In this document: piece by piece, positions 52,167 through 60,467 of the stretch
How positions within the stretch are numbered: the first letter of the stretch is position 1
Layout of the letters: the number at the start of each line of letters is the position of its first letter
Origin: Flavobacterium microcysteis
GTDB taxonomy: Bacteria; Bacteroidota; Bacteroidia; Flavobacteriales; Flavobacteriaceae
Direction of reading: 5' to 3'
DNA: 64,000 bases
NCBI RefSeq assembly: GCF_006385255.1
Contig: NZ_VFJE01000045.1
Span: forward strand, 1 to 64,000
Made by a program: the position numbers and the translations under genes
Notes under the pieces: generated by a model
The model's input: only the letters and a program-made list of their open reading frames with translations
What the model was told of the DNA's origin: nothing
Database searches by the model: none

Positions 52167-54371
52167 TTAAAACCAGAATCCTACACTAACCCATGTATGA
52201 TGGTCTTTGGTTTCCGGCGACCATGAATGCTTGATTTCTACCGGTCCGATGATTGTTTCCAGGCCATATCCAAAGGAATATCCCGAAAAATTTGGACGGT
52301 CAAACCAACTGCTGCTATCAAAAATCTTATTGCCGATGTTGGCATAATTTGCCATGAAGTTTAAATGGTTTTTTCGGAATATCTCATAATCAACACCCAC
52401 GGCTCCCTTGATATAGCTATTTCCGGAAAGACTCACAAAATCATATCCGTAGAAATGCCTAAAGTTGTTAATCATGTTGAAGCCATAGCCGCCCAATACA
52501 AAATCAAAGAATGGGACGCTCTGTTCACCTACCGTGAATCCGGCTTCAGATTGAAGGTTTAGCGTAAATTTATTAAAAAAGGTTTTCGAAAAAGCCATTT
52601 CTCCTTTAAGGATACTGAAATTCTGATATTCATTGGTATAGTCTGATGAATATAGGAAAGACTGGAAATCGCCACTAAAAAGGAATCCGTTTTTCGGAAA
52701 ATATTTCTTGTCGAAAGAATCGTATTTCACATATGCAATAACGCTCAGGTAATCGCTGTTTTCCAAAACAGGATCTGTTGCTTCAAATGTTTTTGTCTTA
52801 ATCTTCAAGTGCTTGTACTCCGCCCCGGCTCCAATAAGAAATTTTTGGGCAAAAAGGGTTTGGAAATAGGCCTGATTGGTAAAATCGGAATAATCGATAT
52901 TTATTGAACTCAACCCAAACAAGTTCAGCAGTTCGCCATCGTTAAAGTCTGTAAGTACGTTACGGTTAAAGGTATTATACCTGGATTTGATCCCAAAACT
53001 CCAGTAAAATCCATTATCAATATAATAGTCCAGATAATACCTAAAATTATCTCCCAGCCCAATATCCACAGAAACGATATCGTTTTTCAGAAGAAGTTTT
53101 TTCTGGGTTACATTCAACAAAATGGCACTTTTGTATAATCCATCATAATGCAATCCAAATTTCAGATAGGTCTTGATTGGATTTTCTACCAAAGTCATGT
53201 TTAACACATCATTTCCGGAAGCCGACTTGGAAAACGAATAGCCAATACTGCTAAAGTTTTGGGTTGCGCTCAAAGTATTGATTCCTTTGTCCAAATCTTC
53301 ATAGCTTATTTTAGACCCGGCTACAAATCCCAACTTTCCGATGACATAGGTACGGGTATAGTTTTCCAACTGAGGCGTCCTAATTTCACTGACAAACAGG
53401 CTATCTCTTTGCAAAGGAACTAACCTTTTCACAGGCTTTTCCGCATTTCCTATTTTTTGGATCTGGTCAATTACTTTCCGTGCTGCATCTTCTCCTGTTT
53501 TGATAATTTCTTGACCTTGAGAAAATGAAATAACAGAATAGGCCGTAATGTCGGGTTTTATATAAATATCCGTCGCCTTTCTTTTACGATCCATTTTCTG
53601 GATCATCTGCATATTTGATATCTGAACCAAAATTTTCGTAGCATCTGTCAAGGCATCTCTGCCTTTCAGGTCGTCCTGTACGTCAACACCAATAATGATA
53701 TCAGCACCTAGATTTTTCACTTCCAGAATTGGATAATTATTGGTAACGCCGCCATCTACCAGCAATTTGCCGTCAATTTCAACAGGCATGTATAACGATG
53801 GTAGTGCCGCACTTGCTGCCATAGCCTGCGGAAGGGAACCTTTATTCAATAGCACTTGTTGTCCGGTTTCAATGTCTGTGGCAATACACAAAAACGGAAT
53901 CGGCAGTTGGTTAAAATCCCGTATATGTCTCACGTTGTGCGTTAGCTTGTTGAGCATATTGAAATTATACAACCCTTTTGACAAGGCTCTCGGAATTCCG
54001 ATTTTCATTTTTTTGAAAGGCAATGTCAGCGCATATAGCTCGTCATTCCTTTTTTCGTAGAAGTTTTTAGTCGATCTTGGGATATAATCCTGAATCAAGG
54101 CATCATAATCCGTCGTCTTGAAGATTGAGTCAATTTGGGTGGCACTATATCCCGAAGCATAGAGTCCGCCAATAATTGCTCCCATACTGGTTCCTCCGAT
54201 ATAAGAAATCTCTACTCCGGATTCTTCCAGTACTTTTAGGACACCTATATGGGCCAGTCCTTTTGCTCCACCTCCACTTAAAACTAATCCTACTTTTGGT
54301 TTTTTCTGCTCTTGTGAAAATACCACCGAGACAGAGAACATCAGCAGAAGTATAAGAGCTATTTTTTTCAT
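52167..54371 (-). CDS. Patatin-like phospholipase fused to an Omp85-type barrel
   Basis: The 734-residue protein has a signal peptide (residues 1-19). The patatin domain (about 25-220) shows GGGAKGLAHIGVLKVLEE (oxyanion hole), GTSMG (nucleophile Ser) and DGGVTNNYP (catalytic Asp). A POTRA-like segment follows (~320-385), then a BamA/Omp85-type barrel ending in WVSVGFWF. This is the layout of PlpD-like type V secretion proteins, which carry a lipase to the outer surface. It starts 8 bases after uvrC and is likely in the same transcript. Confidence 0.93.
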   Translation of the reverse strand: MKKIALILLLMFSVSVVFSQEQKKPKVGLVLSGGGAKGLAHIGVLKVLEESGVEISYIGGTSMGAIIGGLYASGYSATQIDSIFKTTDYDALIQDYIPRSTKNFYEKRNDELYALTLPFKKMKIGIPRALSKGLYNFNMLNKLTHNVRHIRDFNQLPIPFLCIATDIETGQQVLLNKGSLPQAMAASAALPSLYMPVEIDGKLLVDGGVTNNYPILEVKNLGADIIIGVDVQDDLKGRDALTDATKILVQISNMQMIQKMDRKRKATDIYIKPDITAYSVISFSQGQEIIKTGEDAARKVIDQIQKIGNAEKPVKRLVPLQRDSLFVSEIRTPQLENYTRTYVIGKLGFVAGSKISYEDLDKGINTLSATQNFSSIGYSFSKSASGNDVLNMTLVENPIKTYLKFGLHYDGLYKSAILLNVTQKKLLLKNDIVSVDIGLGDNFRYYLDYYIDNGFYWSFGIKSRYNTFNRNVLTDFNDGELLNLFGLSSINIDYSDFTNQAYFQTLFAQKFLIGAGAEYKHLKIKTKTFEATDPVLENSDYLSVIAYVKYDSFDKKYFPKNGFLFSGDFQSFLYSSDYTNEYQNFSILKGEMAFSKTFFNKFTLNLQSEAGFTVGEQSVPFFDFVLGGYGFNMINNFRHFYGYDFVSLSGNSYIKGAVGVDYEIFRKNHLNFMANYANIGNKIFDSSSWFDRPNFSGYSFGYGLETIIGPVEIKHSWSPETKDHHTWVSVGFWF

Positions 54372-54379
54372 AGGATAGG

Positions 54380-56173
54380 TTACTTGGTGGAATTGTAAAA
54401 GTCGGTAATTTTTTTGGCTTTTGAAATACCTACAACGTCAGAAATTTCTTTTTCTGTTGCCTGTGACAATCTTTTAACAGATTTGAAATGTTTTATTAGC
54501 GTAACCATAGTTTTTTCACCAATTCCAGGTATGGTTTCTATTGAAGTTTTTAAGGCTCCTTTGCTTCTTTTATCGCGATGGTGTGTTATCCCGAAACGGT
54601 GCGCTTCGTTTCGCAGTTGCTGGATGACTTTCAATGTTTCTGATTTCTTGTCCAGATACAACGGAATCGAATCGCCCGGATAGAACAGTTCTTCCAAACG
54701 CTTGGCAATACCAATGATTGCTATTTTACCCCGTAAATCTAAATCTTCCAAACTTTTCAATGCTGAAGACAGCTGTCCCTTTCCACCGTCAATGATGATG
54801 AGCTGTGGCAAAGGCTGGTTTTCGTCTAACAATCTTTTGTATCTTCTGTAAACGACTTCTTCCATAGAAGCAAAATCATTTGGCCCTTCAACCGTCTTGA
54901 TATTAAAATGGCGATAGTCTTTTTTGCTTGGCTTGCCATCCTTAAACACTACGCAGGCCGCAACAGGATTGGTTCCTTGAATATTGGAGTTGTCAAAGCA
55001 TTCAATATGTCTTGGTTCGACAGAAAGACGAAGGTCTTTTTTCATCTGCGCCATGATTCTGTTTGTATGTCGGTCCGGATCAACAATCTGCAATTGTTTG
55101 AGCTGATCCATACGATAGAATTTCGCATTTCGGATAGAGAGTTCCAAAACTTGTTTCTTATCACCCAATTGCGGAACAGTTACTTTAATGTTTTCACCTA
55201 AATCAACCTCAAAAGGCACGATCACTTCTTTTGACAGTAATCTGAATCGCTCCCTCATTTCTACAATAGCCAATTCCAGCAGTTCCTCGTCTGATTCGTC
55301 CAGCTTCTTTTTCAGTTCCATCGTATGCGAACGAATGATCGCTCCGTGTGAAATCTGCAAAAAGTTGATATAGGCCATACTTTCGTCAGAAATAATAGAA
55401 AACACATCTACATTTGAAATCCTTGGATTGACAATCGTAGACCGTGACTGGTAATTTTCTAAGGTTTCAATCTTGTCTTTTATCTTTTGTGCTTCTTCAA
55501 ACTTCATTTCAGAAGCGAGATTTTTCATGAGCGTCTTAAAGTCTTTTAAGCTTTCCTTGAAATTTCCTTTTAGTATTTCGCGGACAGCTTCTACATTTCC
55601 TTGGTAATCTTCCAAAGATTGGTATCCTTCACACGGTCCTTTGCAGTTTCCGATGTGGTATTCCAAACAGACTTTGTATTTCCCTGAATTAATATTTTCT
55701 CTGGACAAATCATAGTTGCAGGTTCTCAAAGGATATAACTCCTTGATAAGATCCAAAAGCGTATGAACTGTCTTAAAGCTCGTATAAGGACCGAAATACT
55801 CCGATCCGTCCTTTATCATATTTCTGGTGGTGAATATCCTTGAAAACGGCTCTTTCTTGATACAAATCCATGGATAGGTCTTGTCATCTTTCAACAAGAC
55901 ATTGTATCGCGGCTGGAGTTTTTTTATCAGGTTATTTTCAAGTAGCAAGGCATCCGTTTCTGTTGGCACGACTATATGCCTGATGGAAACGATTTTGCGA
56001 ACCAAAACATTGGTCTTCCCGCTATCGTGCAGCTTATTGAAATAGGACGAAACACGCTTGCGAAGATTTTTTGCTTTCCCTACATACAGAATCTTATCAT
56101 CCTTATCATAATACTGGTATACACCCGGTCCATCGGGCAATGTCTGAATCTGAAGTTCAAGAGGAGTTCGCAT
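54380..56173 (-). CDS. uvrC: Excinuclease ABC subunit C
   Basis: The 597-residue enzyme makes both incisions in nucleotide excision repair. Domains in order are GIY-YIG nuclease (DGPGVYQYYDKDDKILYVGKAKNLRKRV), a Cys-containing region (CLEYHIGNCKGPCEG), a UVR motif (~200-235) that binds UvrB, the UvrC/RNase H-like endonuclease domain (ECFDNSNIQGTNPVAACVVF and IIDGGKGQLSSA with acidic residues), and two helix-hairpin-helix motifs at the end (ETIPGIGEKTMVTLIKHF). A consensus promoter ends 5 bases before the ATG, implying a leaderless message. Confidence 0.97.
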   Translation of the reverse strand: MRTPLELQIQTLPDGPGVYQYYDKDDKILYVGKAKNLRKRVSSYFNKLHDSGKTNVLVRKIVSIRHIVVPTETDALLLENNLIKKLQPRYNVLLKDDKTYPWICIKKEPFSRIFTTRNMIKDGSEYFGPYTSFKTVHTLLDLIKELYPLRTCNYDLSRENINSGKYKVCLEYHIGNCKGPCEGYQSLEDYQGNVEAVREILKGNFKESLKDFKTLMKNLASEMKFEEAQKIKDKIETLENYQSRSTIVNPRISNVDVFSIISDESMAYINFLQISHGAIIRSHTMELKKKLDESDEELLELAIVEMRERFRLLSKEVIVPFEVDLGENIKVTVPQLGDKKQVLELSIRNAKFYRMDQLKQLQIVDPDRHTNRIMAQMKKDLRLSVEPRHIECFDNSNIQGTNPVAACVVFKDGKPSKKDYRHFNIKTVEGPNDFASMEEVVYRRYKRLLDENQPLPQLIIIDGGKGQLSSALKSLEDLDLRGKIAIIGIAKRLEELFYPGDSIPLYLDKKSETLKVIQQLRNEAHRFGITHHRDKRSKGALKTSIETIPGIGEKTMVTLIKHFKSVKRLSQATEKEISDVVGISKAKKITDFYNSTK

Positions 56174-56177
56174 CTTA

Positions 56178-56208
56178 CAAAGTTAGTTTCAAAAATTCCG
56201 AATTGCAA
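56178..56208 (-). promoter_or_regulatory. uvrC promoter, overlapping the start region
   Basis: Minus-strand TTG (56208-56206), 20 bases, then TAACTTTG (56185-56178) is a perfect consensus. The uvrC ATG occupies 56173-56171, so transcription should start at or within a base or two of it. Confidence 0.7.
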
Positions 56209-56295
56209 GCACTCAATTTCAATTTTTAAATGGTTTTAGGAAATATTTAGCGTTCCGAATCTCAATTTTTATACATTTATATTTTTAAACACGAC

Positions 56296-57276
56296 ATGGC
56301 GAAACCATCCTATAAAAGCCTTACCATTTTGGGCGAAACCATCCTTCCAGGCGAGAGCCGGACTCTGAATATGGAAATTGCAAAACTCCATACGATGACG
56401 AAGCTGAAAATACCAGTAATTATTGAACGTTCAGAAATAGACGGCCCTACGGTTTTATTTTCCGCAGGACTTCATGGAGATGAGATTAATGGGATTGAAA
56501 TTGTCCGACAGCTTATTGTACAGAAAATCAACAGACCTAAAATAGGCACTATTATTTGTATTCCGGTTATTAATGTTTTTGGCTTTTTGAACCGAAGCCG
56601 TGAATTTCCAGATGGCCGCGATATGAATCGTGTTTTTCCAGGTAGCAAAAACGGATCGTTGGCCAGTCGCTTTGCTTATTATCTTTTGAAGGAAATCATT
56701 CCGAATGTTGATTATTGTATTGATTTTCATGCCGGTGGTGCCAGCCGATTTAATGCTCCACAAATACGCATTGTTCCTAACAATCACGAATTAAAAGCAC
56801 TAGCCGATGTTTTCCATGCACCTTTTGCCCTGTATTCCAAAAACATTTCAGGTTCATTCCGAAATTCCTGCGATCGTTTAGGCGTAAAAATGTTGCTGTT
56901 TGAAGGTGGAAAATCACTTGACATCAATGAATCAATCACAGAACATGGCATTGAAGGCACAAAACGTTTCCTTAATCATTTTGGAATGCTGAATCCTAAA
57001 AGGAAAGCTGCTGATGCCAATCAAAAGATTATTTATATCGAAAAATCTACGTGGATTCGTGCGAAAGCTTCCGGTCTGTTTCATGGATTGACAACAATTG
57101 GTTCGTATGTAGAAAAAGGTCAGGTACTGGCTACTATTTCAGATCCTTATGGAAAAGTAGAATATAAAGTAAAGGCGCCTAATTCCGGATATATCATCAA
57201 TGTCAATGATGCTCCTATCGTGTATCAGGGCGATGCCATTTTTCATATTACGACAGCATTGGAAAACCAGGGCTGA
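56296..57276 (+). CDS. Succinylglutamate desuccinylase/aspartoacylase-type zinc enzyme
   Basis: The 326-residue protein has the AstE/AspA zinc site: SAGLHGDEINGIEIVRQL (His and Glu ligands) and DYCIDFHAGGASRFNAPQIR (third His). FEGGKSLDINE may hold the catalytic Glu. A C-terminal lipoyl-like beta domain (SYVEKGQVLATISDPYGKVEYKVKAPNSG) is typical of this subgroup. The natural substrate is unknown. Divergent from uvrC and 12 bases before the formyl-THF cyclo-ligase gene. Confidence 0.9.
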   Translation: MAKPSYKSLTILGETILPGESRTLNMEIAKLHTMTKLKIPVIIERSEIDGPTVLFSAGLHGDEINGIEIVRQLIVQKINRPKIGTIICIPVINVFGFLNRSREFPDGRDMNRVFPGSKNGSLASRFAYYLLKEIIPNVDYCIDFHAGGASRFNAPQIRIVPNNHELKALADVFHAPFALYSKNISGSFRNSCDRLGVKMLLFEGGKSLDINESITEHGIEGTKRFLNHFGMLNPKRKAADANQKIIYIEKSTWIRAKASGLFHGLTTIGSYVEKGQVLATISDPYGKVEYKVKAPNSGYIINVNDAPIVYQGDAIFHITTALENQG

Positions 57277-57288
57277 AAAACAAAACAA

Positions 57289-57855
57289 ATGCACAAGAAA
57301 GAATTACGATTAAAATACAAGGCTTTACGAGCTGGACTTTCACAAGACGCTATAGAAGAGCGAAGTCTTGCTATTGCCAATCAGGTTGCTCAAATGGATA
57401 TCTGGGATAAATTATACTATCATATTTTTCTGCCTATCAGCGAACATAAGGAAGTCGATACCGAATTCCTGCTTCAGGTACTGGCCGGAAAAGACAAGGA
57501 AATTGTGGTTTCCAAATCGGATTTCGAGACTCGGAAAATGACTCACTTTTTACTGACTGACAATACTAAATTCCGAAAAAACGAATACAATATCCCGGAA
57601 CCTGTTGACGGAATTGAGGTTCCTGTTGATAAAATAGATGTGGTTTTTGTTCCGCTGTTGGCTTTTGACACTAAAGGACACCGTGCAGGCTACGGAAAAG
57701 GATTCTATGATCTTTTTTTATCCGGTTGCAAAAAAGACACATTGAAAATCGGACTTTCTTTTTTTGAGGCGGAAGAAGAAATCACTGATGTCTTCGAAAA
57801 TGATGTTAGATTGGATTTTTGTGTGACTCCAAACACTGTATATCGGTTTGGCTAA
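57289..57855 (+). CDS. 5-formyltetrahydrofolate cyclo-ligase
   Basis: The 188-residue enzyme uses ATP to turn 5-formyl-THF into 5,10-methenyl-THF. The family motif is GHRAGYGKGFYDLFLS, which contributes ATP binding, with the N-terminal KKELRLKYKALRAGLS also typical. It follows the zinc enzyme gene closely on the same strand (12-base gap), and they are likely co-transcribed. Confidence 0.94.
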   Translation: MHKKELRLKYKALRAGLSQDAIEERSLAIANQVAQMDIWDKLYYHIFLPISEHKEVDTEFLLQVLAGKDKEIVVSKSDFETRKMTHFLLTDNTKFRKNEYNIPEPVDGIEVPVDKIDVVFVPLLAFDTKGHRAGYGKGFYDLFLSGCKKDTLKIGLSFFEAEEEITDVFENDVRLDFCVTPNTVYRFG

Positions 57856-57931
57856 CAAATAATAATTTTTGCATCAATTATTATTCTTTACAATAAAACA
57901 CTTATTTTTAGCACTTTAAAAACAGGAATAG

Positions 57932-59089
57932 ATGCAAAAACCTGGCTACCACCAATTCAGAGCAACTAGAAAAACTTATCTTTTTGTCTCTTTTATTTTC
58001 TTTTTTGCAATAACAACAAATGCACAATTAAAGTATACAATTCAAGGAAATGGCAAAAAATTGAAGAATGGAGATATACTGTATTTGGTTTATGAAAAAA
58101 ATGGAAAAACCGCAATGGATTCTGCTAAGGTCCATAAGAAAAAATTCACCTTCTCAGGCCAGATTGACAAACCAGTAAAGGCTTCTTTATATCGCAATGA
58201 AAATCCGATGAAGGCAAATATCGTGGCTGAATATCTGGCACTTTATCTTGAAAAAGGGACAATAAAATTCAATAACCCTGACACCTTGACCAACGCTTCT
58301 GTTGGCGGAACTCCGTTAAATGAAACAATGGAATTGTATCGTCTCAAACTTATTCCGTGGTCTAAAAAAATCCGAGCGATAAAAGATCCTGAGCTTTTTA
58401 CCGAGATGGAAAAAAAAGACACCGCATTAGTTAACAGCACTAATACAAAACTAAGACAGCTTTTCTACGAACGCACAGAACTGGAGTTGGAATTTATAAC
58501 CGAAAATCCCGCTTCTTATGTCAGCCTGGAAGTGCTAAGAGGGATATCAGGTCAAAGCAGATTCGTTGATAAAATCGAAGCCGCCTATAAACGACTTGAT
58601 AAGAATCTGAAAACAACTCCTCAAGCCGCCGTTATTGAAGAAAACATATTGAAATCCCGTATGGTTGCCGTGGGTTCATCTGCCAAAGATTTCACCATAA
58701 CTGATATGAATGGCAATGAAGTTCGCTTATCTTCTTTTAAAGGCAGTTATGTTTTATTAGATTTTTGGGCATCGTGGTGTGCTTCTTGCCGAAAAGAACA
58801 TCCTAATTTAATTACCACCTATACAAAATTCAAAGAAAAAGGTTTTACAATTTTAAGCGTTTCTATTGACAACAATAAGGATAAATGGCTAAAAGCCGTG
58901 ACTAGCGATAAGCTTAGTTGGCCTCAGGTTTCTGATTTAAAAGGAAATAATAGCGAAAGCTATCTGCTTTATGGTGTGACTACTATTCCGGCTAATTTTC
59001 TAATCAATCCAAAAGGAATCATCATCGCAAAAGATCTGAAAGGAGATTCACTGCAAGAGGAACTCGCTAAAGTATTCGCAGATAAATAA
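57932..59089 (+). CDS. TlpA-like thioredoxin-family protein with DUF4369 N-terminus
   Basis: The 385-residue protein has a signal peptide or anchor near residues 16-30 (TYLFVSFIFFFAITTNAQ), a DUF4369-like beta domain (about 33-125: DILYLVYEKNGKTAMDSAKVHKKKF) and a helical linker. The C-terminal thioredoxin fold (about 245-385) has the redox motif in FWASWCASCRKEHP (CASC). cis-Pro is in GVTTIPANFL. Such proteins reduce disulfides in the periplasm, for example in cytochrome c maturation. A near-consensus -7 (TATTTTTA) is at 57903-57910. Confidence 0.92.
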   Translation: MQKPGYHQFRATRKTYLFVSFIFFFAITTNAQLKYTIQGNGKKLKNGDILYLVYEKNGKTAMDSAKVHKKKFTFSGQIDKPVKASLYRNENPMKANIVAEYLALYLEKGTIKFNNPDTLTNASVGGTPLNETMELYRLKLIPWSKKIRAIKDPELFTEMEKKDTALVNSTNTKLRQLFYERTELELEFITENPASYVSLEVLRGISGQSRFVDKIEAAYKRLDKNLKTTPQAAVIEENILKSRMVAVGSSAKDFTITDMNGNEVRLSSFKGSYVLLDFWASWCASCRKEHPNLITTYTKFKEKGFTILSVSIDNNKDKWLKAVTSDKLSWPQVSDLKGNNSESYLLYGVTTIPANFLINPKGIIIAKDLKGDSLQEELAKVFADK

Positions 59090-59126
59090 AAAATGTTAAA
59101 AATGCGTACCTTTAGAATAAAAAAAG

Positions 59127-59318
59127 ATGAAAACTCCTTTTAAATTATCTATTGGATTGCTTTTGCTTTGCTTTGTATTTTCAATTTCAGGGTGTAGCGC
59201 AAGTGTCAGCACCGGAACTTCTAGCAAATCTAGCAAATCAAAACCATTGCCTCCGGGACAGGCTAAAAAAGTGACTGGAGAAAAGAGTGCTAAAAAATAT
59301 GCTCCGGGACAGAACTAA
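59127..59318 (+). CDS. Small lipoprotein (annotated elsewhere as quinol oxidase subunit 4-like)
   Basis: The 63-residue protein has a lipoprotein signal (LLCFVFSISGCSAS, Cys ~23). A Ser/Lys-rich mature tail follows, with two PPGQ/APGQ motifs (PLPPGQAKKVTGEKSAKKYAPGQ). From memory, similar flavobacterial peptides are labelled quinol oxidase subunit 4, but no oxidase gene is nearby and the name is doubtful. Its stop overlaps that of lspA on the other strand by 3 bases. Confidence 0.72.
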   Translation: MKTPFKLSIGLLLLCFVFSISGCSASVSTGTSSKSSKSKPLPPGQAKKVTGEKSAKKYAPGQN

Positions 59319-59938
59319 GCCAGTTCTGAATGCTTATTAGAGCCTGAAAATGCTTTTTTATTGAATACAATCAATATCCCTACTCCTGTAGAAATAGCCA
59401 TATCAGCTATATTAAAGATTGCATTAAAGAAAGTGAAGTGCTTGCCTCCCCAGATAGGCAGCCATTCCGGCAAATTGCCTTCCCAGATTGGAAAATAGAG
59501 CATATCAACTACTTTCCCGTGAAACCAGGTACCATAAGGCTGGTCCGAGAAAAGTGTAGCTGTCTGGCCTGTGCTATGGTCAAAGATTACACCATAAAAA
59601 ACAGAATCGATAATATTTCCGAAAGCTCCTGCTAAAATAAGAGAAATGGCTACGATTAAATATCGGGAGCTGTGTTTTTTGACAGAATCCCATAGCCACC
59701 AACCAATTCCTGTTACGGCTACCAATCTAAAAAGCGTCAGGATTAGTTTTCCATAATCTCCAGGAATTTGGGTTCCCCAAGCCATTCCTTCGTTTTCAAT
59801 CAATAAAATCTTAAACCAGCTGGCTACGTTTATCTGCCCATCTTCGCCATAGATAAAATTGGTTTTGATGTATATCTTGGATATCTGATCAACGATAAGA
59901 ATTAGGATAACTAATAAATATGCTTTTTTTAATGACAT
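59315..59938 (-). CDS. lspA: Lipoprotein signal peptidase (signal peptidase II)
   Basis: I start it at MSLKKAYLLVI (59938, 207 residues), since the alternative TTG at 59959 lies in the promoter. The enzyme cleaves lipoprotein signals ahead of the lipidated Cys. Catalytic Asp motifs are in GAFGNIIDSVFYGVI and FNAIFNIADMAISTG. At ~207 residues it is longer than the ~160 of proteobacterial LspA. The extra ~35 residues lie between the two Asp motifs, seen as the periplasmic loop FDHSTG to WGGKHF. It serves the many lipoproteins of this window. Confidence 0.95.
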   Translation of the reverse strand: MSLKKAYLLVILILIVDQISKIYIKTNFIYGEDGQINVASWFKILLIENEGMAWGTQIPGDYGKLILTLFRLVAVTGIGWWLWDSVKKHSSRYLIVAISLILAGAFGNIIDSVFYGVIFDHSTGQTATLFSDQPYGTWFHGKVVDMLYFPIWEGNLPEWLPIWGGKHFTFFNAIFNIADMAISTGVGILIVFNKKAFSGSNKHSELA

Positions 59939-59956
59939 TTTCTTTACTTTATTGCG

Positions 59957-59964
59957 CAAAAATA
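59957..59964 (-). promoter_or_regulatory. -7 box of lspA
   Basis: Minus-strand TATTTTTG matches TAnnTTTG. It lies 19 bases before the chosen ATG and includes the alternative TTG. Confidence 0.5.
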
Positions 59965-60028
59965 GAAATATTATTTATAAAATCACTTGCTACGATAGGT
60001 TCGTTTTGACTGTGCTTTTAAATATTAA

Positions 60029-60058
60029 AAAAACGCTCCTTAATACGGGAGCGTTTTT
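60029..60058 (-). terminator. Terminator after the traR/dksA-like gene
   Basis: An 11-bp perfect stem (60029-60039 with 60048-60058) is followed on the minus strand by a long T-run. It separates the ileS-traR unit from lspA. Confidence 0.88.
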
Positions 60059-60080
60059 ATTATCTGTTATTAGTAAGCAA

Positions 60081-60461
60081 CTATCTCTGTAGGTTTTTGG
60101 CTTCGATACTCATTGTAGCATGAGGAACGATTTTAAGCCTTTCTTTGCTGATCAGTTTTCCTGTTACTTTGCAAACACCATACGTTTTGTTTTCTACTCT
60201 GAAAAGTGCATTTTTCAAATCGCGGATAAACTTTTCCTGGCGGATCGCCAACTGAGAGTTCGCTTCTTTTGACATGGTTTCGCTTCCTTCTTCGAATGCC
60301 TTAAATGTAGGTGATGTATCATCCGTTCCATTATTAAGGTCATTCATATAGGCGCTTTTGATCAAATCTAAGTCTGCTTGTGCTTTTTGTATTTTTTTTA
60401 AAATAATTTCTTTGAACTCTGCTAGATCAGCATCTGAGTATCTTGCAACTTCATCTACCAT
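60081..60461 (-). CDS. TraR/DksA-family protein lacking most zinc-finger cysteines
   Basis: The 126-residue protein has the coiled-coil start typical of DksA-type proteins (LAEFKEIILKKIQKAQADLDLIK). The C-terminal segment YGVCKVTGKLISKERLKIVPHATMSIEA matches the DksA zinc-finger region. Only one Cys is left of the usual four. The group may modulate RNA polymerase without zinc. It is 6 bases downstream of ileS and co-transcribed with it, ending at a strong terminator. Confidence 0.88.
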   Translation of the reverse strand: MVDEVARYSDADLAEFKEIILKKIQKAQADLDLIKSAYMNDLNNGTDDTSPTFKAFEEGSETMSKEANSQLAIRQEKFIRDLKNALFRVENKTYGVCKVTGKLISKERLKIVPHATMSIEAKNLQR

Positions 60462-60467
60462 ATTATA

